Source: Actinomycetes bacterium (GTDB lineage Bacteria > Actinomycetota > Aquicultoria > UBA3085 > Oleimmundimicrobiaceae). Taken from it: a stretch of 38,065 nucleotides of DNA. The notes below the pieces were generated by a model. The model was not told the origin of the DNA. It ran no database searches and saw nothing but the letters and a program-made list of their open reading frames with translations. A program made the position numbers and the translations under genes. Where the stretch lies: positions 1 through 38,065 of the forward strand of contig JAUWKI010000012.1 in NCBI GenBank assembly GCA_030614255.1, given 5' to 3'. Shown piece by piece: positions 8,950-15,804 of this stretch; position 1 is the first letter of the stretch; each line of letters starts with the position of its first letter.

Positions 8950-9651
8950 ATGATTCGCTCGCTTAACAATCAATCTGCACCTCAACCACCAAGTGGAGAG
9001 CATGAACCAGGTAAGTTATTTCAAGAATATCTAGACAAGGCGATTGCGGAAACTCTCTTTTTGGCCAAAAAAATCCAGGGCTGCAAAGATTGTGAGCTAC
9101 AAGCCCTCTACAACAAACCGTTACCAGGAGCAGGGTATCCACTGGCCAACATCTTGCTTTTAAAAGAAGCCCCTACAACACTGGAGGATACCGAGAGAGT
9201 GGCTTTTTTTGGAGAAACAGGAGCGGCCTTAAGGAGCGGGTTTGCAAAACTAGGTCTCGATATTACGGATGTGTATGGTACTAATGCGATAAAATGCTCT
9301 CTTCGGGTCGGAGGACTCCTGCCCGGGGGAGACCCTCCAGGGTCGAACCCCTTGCCTCTCAAAAAAATAACTGAAAAAAACATTCTGGCTTGCCAAAAAC
9401 ATCTTGAAACGGAGATTGAAATAGTACAGCCTAAAACAATACTGGCGATGGGAGAAATTTCAGTAAGGGTTCTGGACAAAATAGTGCCGTTCAAAGATAA
9501 AACCCTGTTCGCCCCTGGGAAAATAATCACTTGGCGACAGAACATTACGGTCGTAATGACCCACGATCCTCACGAGGCGTTACAAAACCCCTCTTTAAAA
9601 CAAGAATTTTGGACGGCTCTTAAATTTCTAAAAGAGCTATGTAGGAAATAA
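8950..9651 (+). CDS. Divergent uracil-DNA glycosylase superfamily protein (family 4-like)
   Basis: 233 residues from ATG 8950, 4 nt after AAAGGAGG; an adjacent ATG at 8947 is too close to that site. Four cysteines at about 45, 48, 116 and 148 follow the [4Fe-4S] pattern of family 4 UDGs, but the last spacing is 31 rather than about 15, because of a Gly/Pro-rich insert. Motifs are shifted from the family: LKEAP where GEAP is usual, FFGETG for FVGxAG, GTNAIKCS (normal) and THDPHEAL in place of the usual HPSxxL active-site loop. It could be a DNA repair glycosylase with altered specificity or a non-catalytic relative. It stands alone between two winged-helix genes. Confidence 0.75.
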   Translation: MIRSLNNQSAPQPPSGEHEPGKLFQEYLDKAIAETLFLAKKIQGCKDCELQALYNKPLPGAGYPLANILLLKEAPTTLEDTERVAFFGETGAALRSGFAKLGLDITDVYGTNAIKCSLRVGGLLPGGDPPGSNPLPLKKITEKNILACQKHLETEIEIVQPKTILAMGEISVRVLDKIVPFKDKTLFAPGKIITWRQNITVVMTHDPHEALQNPSLKQEFWTALKFLKELCRK

Positions 9652-9660
9652 CATCTTAAA

Positions 9661-9689
9661 TGGACAAGATGACAAAATTATAATATAAA
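9661..9689 (+). promoter_or_regulatory. Possible promoter of the 9720 gene
   Basis: TGGACA (9661-9666), 17-nt spacer, TATAAA (9684-9689), about 30 nt before a GGAGG ribosome binding site. Confidence 0.45.
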
Positions 9690-9719
9690 TATTTAGAACA
9701 TCTAACGGAGGAAAAGTGT

Positions 9720-10325
9720 ATGGATATCCGACAAAAATACTCTGGAGCATCAAGACTTAGCCCTCAACCATGGTTCAAATCGACCACCTGGGAGCCCTGG
9801 GAGGAAGATAAGGCAAGCTGGGTGGTTGATAATAAGTATAGACGTCAAATAATCTCCGCGCTGGCCGCTGGGCCAAAAAAAAGAGCGGAGCTTGAGAGGA
9901 TTTGCTCGACACTAAAACCCTTCTTCGCAAAAGAAGGTGAAGTTAAAATTAACATATCGTCCGACGCGATTACAAATCACTTGCATGTCCTTACCGAGAG
10001 CGGTCTTATTTCACAAAAGGGAGATTCCTTTGAGCTTAACCTGCCTTTTCTCTCAAAAGAAAACTTAGAGCCGTTAAGTAATTTTGTGGAAGAGCTAGCG
10101 GTGAGGTTGGTAAGCGAAATAATTGCGTCGCGTTCGAAGATTTTAAAAGCTCTCGATTCGCCCTCGCTCGACCAGATTTTAGACCCTGTCTTAGAAAAAG
10201 TTGTGGAGTCGGTCTTAGAAAAGCTGGAACAAGAAGGGGATTACAAGCGCGAGGTTTACCGACGCTGGGTGGAAGAGTTTGATATGGATGTTTTCAGAGA
10301 CTGGGCTACAAAAATTAAGGGCTAA
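9720..10325 (+). CDS. Winged-helix protein with C-terminal helical domain, unknown role
   Basis: 201 residues; ATG 9720 with GGAGG 8 nt upstream. Residues about 35-105 look like an ArsR-type winged helix: DNKYRRQIISALAAGPKKRAELERIC, given in part as RRQIISALAAGPKKRAEL, then SSDAITNHLHVLTESGLISQKGDSFEL (recognition helix and wing). The remaining half is helical and acidic. No ligand or metal motif is seen. The stop overlaps that of the convergent GNAT gene by 4 nt, so the two transcripts must run through each other. Likely a transcription factor with unknown target. Confidence 0.7.
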   Translation: MDIRQKYSGASRLSPQPWFKSTTWEPWEEDKASWVVDNKYRRQIISALAAGPKKRAELERICSTLKPFFAKEGEVKINISSDAITNHLHVLTESGLISQKGDSFELNLPFLSKENLEPLSNFVEELAVRLVSEIIASRSKILKALDSPSLDQILDPVLEKVVESVLEKLEQEGDYKREVYRRWVEEFDMDVFRDWATKIKG

Positions 10326-10918
10326 TAAGGGACAGGTATTTCTCTGCTGGGAAGTGGGAATTTAATCTCTTCCAATAATGTCTCAAGGCCATCTTGCCAA
10401 AGAGCAACGGATTTAAAATCGAGTCTCATCAACGGAAACTTCTTATCATCGCGGACAATATAAAAACCATTCTTTAAATAAAATTCGTAGGGCGTTGAGG
10501 GCTTCCCTTTAGAGATTTTGTTGCCAAAAGTTTCAATGGCTTTAAAGTCCTTTCTATTAAGACTCTTTACTATTTCAAGCAGGGCACTCTTCCCATAACC
10601 CTTCCCCCTATAATCTGGCGCCACGAAAAGACAGGAAAGAAATATCGCATCAGCACTCGGAGGACCGGCAGTATAATTTTTAGCTTTTGAGAAATAAAAG
10701 CCGGGGGCGTACTGAGAATAAGCTACCGGCTTACCATCAACATAAATCAGCTTTCCGCAATCACCAAAGTTTCGCAAGACTGCAATGAACCACTCTCTTT
10801 TTAAGTTAGAAGGAGTCTCCCCGCCACCAAACGGAGATTCCCAATAAGAACAAAATTTGCACGGTTCAGGGATGTCCTTCAAGTTCGTACTGCGTATTGC
10901 TGCTATCCTTCTTGCCAT
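10322..10918 (-). CDS. GNAT-family N-acetyltransferase
   Basis: 198 residues. The acetyl-CoA pyrophosphate-binding motif A is clear: LSCLFVAPDYRGKGYGKSAL (R/Q-x-x-G-x-G/A as RGKGYG). The C-terminal YEFYLKNGFY is the usual motif B. The N-terminus has EPCKFCSYWES, a CxxC seen in a subset of GNAT proteins where it may bind zinc. Substrate unknown. It lies 54 nt downstream of the Asp23 gene on the same strand and may be co-transcribed. GGGGG ahead of ATG 10918 acts as ribosome binding site. Confidence 0.85.
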   Translation of the reverse strand: MARRIAAIRSTNLKDIPEPCKFCSYWESPFGGGETPSNLKREWFIAVLRNFGDCGKLIYVDGKPVAYSQYAPGFYFSKAKNYTAGPPSADAIFLSCLFVAPDYRGKGYGKSALLEIVKSLNRKDFKAIETFGNKISKGKPSTPYEFYLKNGFYIVRDDKKFPLMRLDFKSVALWQDGLETLLEEIKFPLPSREIPVPY

Positions 10919-10972
10919 GCAGCCCCCTTAACCCTGTTTGCACCCTTGGCCTACAATAAGTGGGCGCAACGG

Positions 10973-11344
10973 TTAAGCTTCAACAACGTCAATGTCATCT
11001 ACGTGAATCACCACGTTATCAACACTTATCCCTGTCAACGTTCTAACGTTTTCCTCAACGCGTTTCCTAACCGAATCGGAAATCTCGGGTATAGAAACGC
11101 GGAATTGGACAACGACATATAGATCTATATCCACATCTTCTTCCTTTTTGGGGGTTATCACAACGCTCTTGGTGCCTTTCCCTCTAGCCAATCGTCTTGC
11201 AATCTCATCAAGTTTTCCATCTTTGAGTCTTGTGATGCCCACAACATTAGATATGGCTTCCACGACAGCAACAGCAATTATGTTGTCCGCGACCTCAACC
11301 TTGTTTCCATTTTTTGTGGTAAATGTAGCTTTATCTTTTGCCAC
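10973..11344 (-). CDS. Asp23/Gls24 family envelope stress protein
   Basis: 123 residues, the normal length of the family. The N-terminal VEVADNIIAVAVVEAISNVVGI is given in parts: IAVAVVEAISNVVGI is the family signature. It is followed by the beta-rich core IDLYVVVQFRVSIPEI and RVEENVRTLTGISVDNVVIHVDDI, the Asp23 tail signature. In Staphylococcus, Asp23 is tethered beneath the membrane by AmaP and responds to cell-wall stress; no AmaP gene is seen here. GTG 11344 is preceded by GGAGG at 7 nt. It lies 18 nt after the PRC-barrel gene and shares its transcript, suggesting a joint envelope role. Confidence 0.9.
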   Translation of the reverse strand: MAKDKATFTTKNGNKVEVADNIIAVAVVEAISNVVGITRLKDGKLDEIARRLARGKGTKSVVITPKKEEDVDIDLYVVVQFRVSIPEISDSVRKRVEENVRTLTGISVDNVVIHVDDIDVVEA

Positions 11345-11362
11345 TAGAATTCCTCCCGTAAC

Positions 11363-12145
11363 TTAATTTCCTCCCCTTATCCGGCTCCATTTCTCTTTCA
11401 TGAATGAGAACCCCGCTGCCAGGGCCAACTCGTGCAACTTTCCTTCATCTTTCGCGCGCAATATGTGTTCCTCTTCAATCTTTTGACCTTTGGCCACAAT
11501 TATATCACCTTCGGCACCTTTAATGGTTTTCCCCGAAACCTTGCCGAGAGCATACTTGGTCTCCTTCGATATAAGCGCCAAATTTGCGTTCTTGGATAAC
11601 CGAGTGCTTTTAGACACCGCTGCCTGAAACATCTCTTTGGCCCCACCCGTTTGGCGCGCCTCGTTTTCGGCCCCACTAGAAAACAAGATAGTGTCCTTCC
11701 CCACGCTTTTTATAGATGAGCCGGGGAGAACCATATATCCTTGGGAAATAGTACTAAGCCAGTTGCGGCTCACTTCAACCTCAATAATGTTCCCATCGTC
11801 TACACAGACGACTAAATCCTCCAACGTTCCGAGCTCCTCGCCGTCCTCGCAAAAAGCCCTGGAGCCCACGAGTTTGTTCCCGAAAGCAACACGCTCCGAC
11901 GCAAGGGTTTTTATTTTAACAAAAACGTCTCTGCTCTCAACCGATATGGCATCTTTCCCAATCTTCTTAATGCTATCGAATGGAATCGCTTTGGAGAGAC
12001 TAAGCCCACCTGGCTTGAGAATTAATGCTAAAATCTTTTTATTGACCAAATCAAAGACCAAGTCCTTGACTTCGCCAGCGTTTTCTCCGACATCAACAAC
12101 AAGGATGGGCAAACCAATTATTTCACTTAACCTAAATGTTTTCAC
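11363..12145 (-). CDS. Double PRC-barrel domain protein
   Basis: 260 residues with two PRC-barrel domains, about 1-75 (FRLSEIIGLPILVVD...GEVKDLVFD) and about 85-155 (NKLVGSRAFCEDGEELGTLEDLVV). PRC-barrels are small beta domains found in photosynthetic reaction centre H, in RimM, and in many unexplained bacterial and archaeal proteins. The C-terminal third (about 190-255) has GKTIKGAEGDIIVAKGQKI followed by EEHILRAKDEGKLHELALAAG, a module that recurs in Gram-positive PRC proteins. No signal or membrane segment. GTG start at 12145 with a weak GGTGG site. Followed directly by Asp23, it may be a cytoplasmic partner of that protein (inference). Confidence 0.82.
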   Translation of the reverse strand: MKTFRLSEIIGLPILVVDVGENAGEVKDLVFDLVNKKILALILKPGGLSLSKAIPFDSIKKIGKDAISVESRDVFVKIKTLASERVAFGNKLVGSRAFCEDGEELGTLEDLVVCVDDGNIIEVEVSRNWLSTISQGYMVLPGSSIKSVGKDTILFSSGAENEARQTGGAKEMFQAAVSKSTRLSKNANLALISKETKYALGKVSGKTIKGAEGDIIVAKGQKIEEEHILRAKDEGKLHELALAAGFSFMKEKWSRIRGGN

Positions 12146-12197
12146 CTATTTCAACCACCAAAATCAGAATGTGAAATCTGCCTTCTTTGACACGAGC

Positions 12198-12300
12198 TTA
12201 TTTGGTTTTCTTTCCACTTTTCTCTTGGGTAGCCCCTGCTGCTTTTTCGGTTTTTTCTTCTTTAGCTTCTACAATCGTTTCGACTTTTTTTCTCCGCCAT
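12198..12300 (-). pseudogene. Small Lys/Glu/Ala-rich ORF with frameshift in an A7 run
   Basis: On the minus strand GGAGG sits 10 nt before an ATG at 12300 that opens MAEKK, then a run of seven A breaks the frame after 12 codons. With one A fewer the frame runs for 33 residues (MAEKKVETIVEAKEEK..., ending SGKKTK) to TAA at 12200-12198. The strong ribosome binding site, the clean charged composition and the position between a good promoter and the PRC-barrel gene favour a real small gene. The A7 may be an assembly error, a true mutation, or a slippage site that lets polymerase or ribosome restore the frame. Function unknown. Confidence 0.5.
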
Positions 12301-12334
12301 GATAGCGACACCTCCAATTTGATTGATATTATTT

Positions 12335-12363
12335 ATTGTAGTCTACTTAACAATTTCTTTCAA
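12335..12363 (-). promoter_or_regulatory. Promoter of the small ORF-PRC-Asp23 transcript
   Basis: On the minus strand TTGAAA (12363-12358), 17-nt spacer, TACAAT (12340-12335), 35 nt upstream of the ATG at 12300. Both hexamers match 5 of 6. Confidence 0.7.
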
Positions 12364-12605
12364 GAAATCACAGCTCAGCCCATTCGTTGTATTTTACTTG
12401 TACAAAATGTATGGAGCACTCCCACTCAAACAACTTTGCTGCCAGTTCAGCTCCTTAATCAAGCATCTCAGAAAAGAATCAAAAGGGACAAACAAAAAAT
12501 TATAACAAAACCCACCCCAGCAACCGCCGTCTCGTGATACAATCCACTCCCCCAAGGATTCTCAATAACCCCAACGCCTAGAAACATCTCTTTACCTGCT
12601 TGCGT
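12364..12605. other. Intergenic region without recognised gene
   Basis: Between the two divergent promoters. I see no coding sequence with a ribosome binding site, no stable hairpin and no RNA gene here. A GTGATACAAT word at 12534-12543 equals one arm of the operator-like palindrome at 22697-22717, probably by chance. Confidence 0.5.
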
Positions 12606-12634
12606 TTGACATCCTATAGACCCTATTATATGAT
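12606..12634 (+). promoter_or_regulatory. Promoter of the T-box/aminotransferase/ddl unit
   Basis: TTGACA (12606-12611), 17-nt spacer, TATGAT (12629-12634). Start near 12641, just before the T-box stem I. Confidence 0.75.
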
Positions 12635-12640
12635 AAATTT

Positions 12641-12923
12641 TAATCTATAACAAAAAGGGCTTTGACGGGAAGAGTAAGCAAAGTTTCTAGCAAAGAGATT
12701 TGGCGAAAGGTGAAAGCCAAATGGAGTTTTGCCGAAGGCCATCCCCGAGCCACCGGGCCCAAACTTGCTAAAGCAGTAAGCAAGCTCGGTCGGTTTTACC
12801 GTTATCAAAGAAGTGATTTTAAGCTGCTTCCTGAGGTTGAAATCGTGAGATTTCAGCGGAATTGGGTGGTACCACGAGATTATACCTCTCGTCCCATTGG
12901 TTGGGTTCGAGAGGTGTTTTATT
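12641..12923 (+). promoter_or_regulatory. T-box riboswitch, probably tRNA-Ala specific
   Basis: The T-box core ATTGGGTGGTACCACG (12861-12876) matches the conserved GGGTGGNACC element. Stem I is recognisable: loop-E AGTA (12673-12676) pairs across with GAA (12734-12736), and a distal loop contains GGTGAAA between TTTGGC and GCCAAA. After GAA the sequence is GGCCA, so the specifier is GCC (12738-12740, Ala, followed by the usual purine A) or GGC (12737-12739, Gly). The TGGT bulge demands a discriminator A, as in tRNA-Ala. The window's own tRNA-Gly has U, so Ala is preferred. An uncharged tRNA would stabilise the antiterminator (ACGAG pairs with CTCGT) and switch on the downstream genes. The reading frame overlapping the leader is spurious. 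Confidence 0.9.
12885..12923 (+). terminator. T-box intrinsic terminator
   Basis: CCTCTCG (12885-12891) pairs with CGAGAGG (12908-12914), with inner CCCA/TGGG, followed by TGTTTTATT. The 5' arm is shared with the antiterminator that forms with ACGAG near 12873-12878. Confidence 0.88.
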
Positions 12924-12937
12924 AAATGGAGAAAGAT

Positions 12938-14200
12938 ATGTCTCCCAAAATTAAGTTCGATAAGTGGACGGATTTATACGCAAAGAGAACCGTGGCCTTA
13001 AGGTCGTCAGCCATTAGGGATTTGTTCATCGTGGCCTCCCGGCCTGACATAATTTCATTTGCTGGAGGCATGCCTGATACTCGTAGTCTCCCCATGGAAA
13101 TGATTGCTGAGGCAACAAAGAAAGTTCTTCGGAAAGAAGGTGCGGCTGCCCTCCAATATGGCTCTTCGGAAGGACACCCCGGTCTGCGAGAATGCATTTT
13201 AAAACTTTTGGCCGAAGATGATATACACACAGACCTAGATGACATTATAATTACTGATGGAGGCCAGCAAGCTCTCGACTTATTGGGCAAAATTTTCATC
13301 GACCCGAATGATACTATCATCGTGGAGGGACCAAGCTATGTGGGAGCCATTCAGGCCTTCTCTGGTTATCAGGCAAATATGATTTCCGTTCCTCTTGATG
13401 AAAACGGTTTATCGATTGATTCGTTGAGCCAGACTTTAGGAGACTTAAAAAAACGGAATCAAAAGGCCAAATTTATCTACCTGGTTCCCTCTTTTAGCAA
13501 TCCCGCCGGGGTAACCCTCTCTCCTGAACGAAGAGAGGCCTTGCTAAAAATCACCAAAAAACATGACCTTTTGGTCATCGAGGATGATCCTTACAGCCGG
13601 TTAAAATTTGGCGGGGGCAAAATTCCCACACTGCGCTCCATGGATGATTCACTAATATACATGGGCACCTTTTCAAAGATTTTCTCTCCTGGTATGAGGT
13701 TAGGTTGGATAACAGCTCCCAAACCAATCATTGAGAAGCTAAACTTCGCGAAACAGGCCTCCAATCTGTGCTCCAGCTCATTTACCCAAAGGATTGTTGA
13801 AGAATACTTTACCAATTATCCTTGGCAAAGTTATCTGGAAAAACAGACTGCGTTGTACAAAGAGAGGCGGGATATAATGCTTAAATCCCTTGAAAAATTT
13901 TTCCCCTCAGATGCTAGGTGGACAAAACCAGAGGGGGGACTTTTTCTCTGGGTAACCCTGCCCAAATTTATTAATACAGCAGAATTGCTAGCTAAATCCA
14001 TCAATGAAGCAAAGGTTGCTTATGTCCCAGGAGAAGCATTTTTTGCGGATGGTAGTGGGAAAAACTGTATGCGTTTAAACTTCTCGTATCCTAACAAAGA
14101 ACAGGTCGCCGAAGGAATTAAGCGACTGGGAGAATTGATTAAGTCTCAAACAAAACTTTATAAGACCTTTACGGGTAAGTTACGTTTAAATAACGATTAG
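12938..14200 (+). CDS. PLP-dependent class I/II aminotransferase
   Basis: 420 residues from ATG 12938, which has GGAG 6 nt upstream; an in-frame ATG at 12926 lacks a site outside the terminator. Fold-type I features: DGGQQALDLLGKIF (cofactor phosphate region, about 107), SFSNPAGVTLS (about 185-195), IEDDPYS with the PLP-ring Asp (about 216), SFSK-type TFSKIFSPGMRLGW with the Schiff-base lysine at about 247, and C-terminal CMRLNFS with the carboxylate-binding Arg. It resembles the LysN/2-aminoadipate and valine- or alanine-pyruvate aminotransferase group. The alanine-type T-box and the downstream ddl suggest alanine formation from pyruvate (inference). It lies 71 nt before ddl. Confidence 0.9.
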   Translation: MSPKIKFDKWTDLYAKRTVALRSSAIRDLFIVASRPDIISFAGGMPDTRSLPMEMIAEATKKVLRKEGAAALQYGSSEGHPGLRECILKLLAEDDIHTDLDDIIITDGGQQALDLLGKIFIDPNDTIIVEGPSYVGAIQAFSGYQANMISVPLDENGLSIDSLSQTLGDLKKRNQKAKFIYLVPSFSNPAGVTLSPERREALLKITKKHDLLVIEDDPYSRLKFGGGKIPTLRSMDDSLIYMGTFSKIFSPGMRLGWITAPKPIIEKLNFAKQASNLCSSSFTQRIVEEYFTNYPWQSYLEKQTALYKERRDIMLKSLEKFFPSDARWTKPEGGLFLWVTLPKFINTAELLAKSINEAKVAYVPGEAFFADGSGKNCMRLNFSYPNKEQVAEGIKRLGELIKSQTKLYKTFTGKLRLNND

Positions 14201-14271
14201 ACAACATTCTATGAATGTTGAGTTGTAAGAAGACAAACTATTCAATCAGCTCTTTTAGGAGGAGGATAACA

Positions 14272-15225
14272 ATGAAAGAGAAAGTCGCCGTTTTGATGGG
14301 CGGGCGTTCCTTGGAGAGAGAGATTTCGCTCAAGAGTGGACATAGAGCATCTGAGGCCTTGAGAGAAAAAGGACACCCGATAATTCAACTTGATATTAAC
14401 GAGAACCTGGTAGAGACTCTGAGTAAAGAAAAACCTGATGTGGTTTTCATAGCACTCCACGGCAAATACGGTGAAGATGGAACCATCCAAGAGTTATTAG
14501 AGATAATGAATTTCCCTTATACCGGACCAGGAGTATACGCAAGCTTAGTCGGGTTTGATAAGGCGCTTTCCAAAGAGATATTCCAACTAGAGAGCATCCC
14601 CACTGCTCCTTTTTTTGCTCTGAGTGCCGGAGCTTTTAGAGAGATGGGTGCCTCTGGGACACTCGGCAAAGTAATTAAAAAACTCGGTCTGCCTTTGATT
14701 GTAAAACCTGCAAAACAAGGCTCAGCTCTGGGGATTAGATACGTTGAAAAAGCAGAGGACATGGCAGAGGCGCTTATAGGAGCACTTAGTTATGACAAGA
14801 AAGTAATAATAGAAAAATATATTAAGGGGAAAGAGGTAGCCGTAAGTGTTTTGGAAGAAAACGGTGAACCAAGAGCGCTCCCCATAGTTGAAATAGTTCC
14901 CAAAAAAGAGTTCTTTGATTTTGAGTCGATGTACACGATGGGGAAAACAGACTATTTTGTACCCGCACGGCTTTCAAGCGAGCAGACAAAGGAGATTCAA
15001 GCCCTAGCTATAAAGGTCCACGAAACTCTGCGCTGCAGAGATGTTTCAAGAGTAGATATGATAATTGACGAAAACAGTCAACCCTACGTCCTTGAGTTAA
15101 ATACAAGCCCGGGGATGACCGAAACAAGTCTTCTCCCAATGGCAGCAGAAGTGGCAGGGATGGAATTTGCGGACCTGGTGGAGAAATTAGTGCAGATGGC
15201 ACTGGCAAGAAGGATGAGAAGTTAG
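14272..15225 (+). CDS. ddl: D-alanine-D-alanine ligase, divergent copy
   Basis: 317 residues, normal for Ddl; ATG 14272 follows AGGAGGAGG. This cytosolic ATP-grasp enzyme joins two D-Ala for peptidoglycan. Visible motifs: MGGRSLEREISL (binding Glu), ALHGKYGEDG, VKPAKQGSALGI (ATP loop; the second Ser of GSS is Ala) and ELNTSPGMTETSLLP (Mg2+ ligands and second D-Ala site). The omega loop reads FFDFESMYTMG. Compared with E. coli DdlB YDYEAKY, Tyr210 and Tyr212 are Phe and Lys215 is Met, while Tyr216 is kept. The copy at 31153 is canonical here, so this one may differ in substrate or kinetics. It shares the T-box-controlled transcript with the aminotransferase. Confidence 0.9.
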   Translation: MKEKVAVLMGGRSLEREISLKSGHRASEALREKGHPIIQLDINENLVETLSKEKPDVVFIALHGKYGEDGTIQELLEIMNFPYTGPGVYASLVGFDKALSKEIFQLESIPTAPFFALSAGAFREMGASGTLGKVIKKLGLPLIVKPAKQGSALGIRYVEKAEDMAEALIGALSYDKKVIIEKYIKGKEVAVSVLEENGEPRALPIVEIVPKKEFFDFESMYTMGKTDYFVPARLSSEQTKEIQALAIKVHETLRCRDVSRVDMIIDENSQPYVLELNTSPGMTETSLLPMAAEVAGMEFADLVEKLVQMALARRMRS

Positions 15226-15234
15226 ACTTTAATT

Positions 15235-15278
15235 AAAAATTAAAAAACAATTAAAAGTTTTTTTGTTTTTTAATTTTT
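15235..15278. terminator. AT-rich inverted repeat after ddl
   Basis: AAAAATTAAAAAAC (15235-15248) and GTTTTTTAATTTTT (15265-15278) are perfect 14-nt inverted arms with a 16-nt loop. The stem is A-T only apart from one pair. The T-rich 3' arm could end the ddl transcript, but it lacks the GC stem of a typical intrinsic terminator. Confidence 0.45.
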
Positions 15279-15309
15279 CTGAAGACCTGCCTGCCCGATA
15301 AACTCTTAA

Positions 15310-15440
15310 CCTGTACATTGTTTTTCCAACTCTAAGCTCTTTGCTCAACGCTCCGTGCTCTCAGCTTTACTATACTCTATGCCCCATCTGCCCCGCCAGC
15401 GGCGGGCAAGCACCTGTTATCTGCCATCAGCCACTTTCAA
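15310..15440. repeat. Degenerate word-repeat intergenic sequence
   Basis: The stretch is built of near-repeated words such as AAGCTCTTTGCTCAACGCTC, CTCAGCTT and CTGCCATCAGCCA, with a small GC hairpin CCCGCC-AGC-GGCGGG (15392-15406). Similar text (CTGCCATAAGCCATAAGC) recurs at about 25385-25425. No gene is supported here. Confidence 0.4.
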
Positions 15441-15450
15441 TTATTCTGCC

Positions 15451-15479
15451 TTGACCCTCCCCTTGCCTCACTCTATAAT
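15451..15479 (+). promoter_or_regulatory. Promoter of the tRNA-Arg/GIY-YIG cassette
   Basis: TTGACC (15451-15456), 17-nt spacer, TATAAT (15474-15479). The start point falls directly before the broken tRNA at 15490, as expected for the original tRNA gene. Confidence 0.8.
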
Positions 15480-15489
15480 CTGTTTGCGC

Positions 15490-15547
15490 GCCTCCGTAGC
15501 TCAGGGGATAGAGCACCCCGATTCTAATCGGGGGTATCGCAGGTTCA
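15490..15547 (+). pseudogene. Truncated tRNA-Arg (UCU-like) pseudogene
   Basis: GCCTCCG, TA, GCTCAGGGGATAGAGC, then an anticodon arm around TTCTAA and a 5' T-arm GCAGGTTCA match the intact tRNA-Arg at 15805 almost base for base. The sequence then departs: the 3' half of the T-arm, the acceptor 3' strand and CCA are missing. The anticodon stem CCCGA/TCGGG leaves a loop of only 6 nt (TTCTAA, anticodon TCT with one loop base lost). It is therefore broken in two places. The GIY-YIG start codon lies 4 nt after the break, and the tRNA's GCAGG may serve as its ribosome binding site. Confidence 0.85.
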
Positions 15548-15551
15548 GACG

Positions 15552-15800
15552 ATGGATAAGTATCATGTTTACATACTTAAGAATTTAAAAGACGGGAACT
15601 TATACATTGGAAGTACGGCTAATCTGAAGGAACGAGTCAAAAGACATTCGGCCGGCTTAGTACGTGCAACAAAGACGCGCCGACCGCTCATGCTGATACA
15701 CTCAGAGAAATTTTCTACTAGAGCCGAAGCAGCAAGAAGAGAAACTTATTTCAAGAAATTACGAAACGCAGAGTATATAATGAAACTAATCAGTCAGTAA
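15552..15800 (+). CDS. Small GIY-YIG nuclease-domain protein
   Basis: 82 residues, essentially a lone GIY-YIG domain of the UPF0213/YhbQ-like type. YHVYIL gives the GIY position and LYIGST the YIG position; LKERVKRHSAG carries the catalytic Arg region, and RREXYFK is present as RRETYFKKL with the expected Glu. Family knowledge: the domain is the catalytic core of UvrC N-terminal and many homing endonucleases; roles of the stand-alone small ones are mostly unknown. It begins 4 nt inside a broken tRNA-Arg and ends 4 nt before an intact tRNA-Arg, sharing their promoter and terminator. No DNA-binding domain is fused to it. Confidence 0.9.
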   Translation: MDKYHVYILKNLKDGNLYIGSTANLKERVKRHSAGLVRATKTRRPLMLIHSEKFSTRAEAARRETYFKKLRNAEYIMKLISQ

Positions 15801-15804
15801 AAGT

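Noticed and set aside
11637-12302. 221-codon plus-strand frame opposite the PRC-barrel gene
   Set aside because: Low-complexity translation antisense to a supported gene; no ribosome binding site.
12530-12545. GTGATACAAT word as a second binding site for the RHH protein
   Set aside because: Only one half-site of the palindrome is present and no promoter fits around it.
12662-12925. 87-codon frame ahead of the aminotransferase
   Set aside because: It lies inside the T-box leader and runs through the antiterminator and terminator; no ribosome binding site.
15355-15588. Frame running through the word-repeat gap and the broken tRNA-Arg
   Set aside because: It has no ribosome binding site and consists of tRNA and low-complexity translation.
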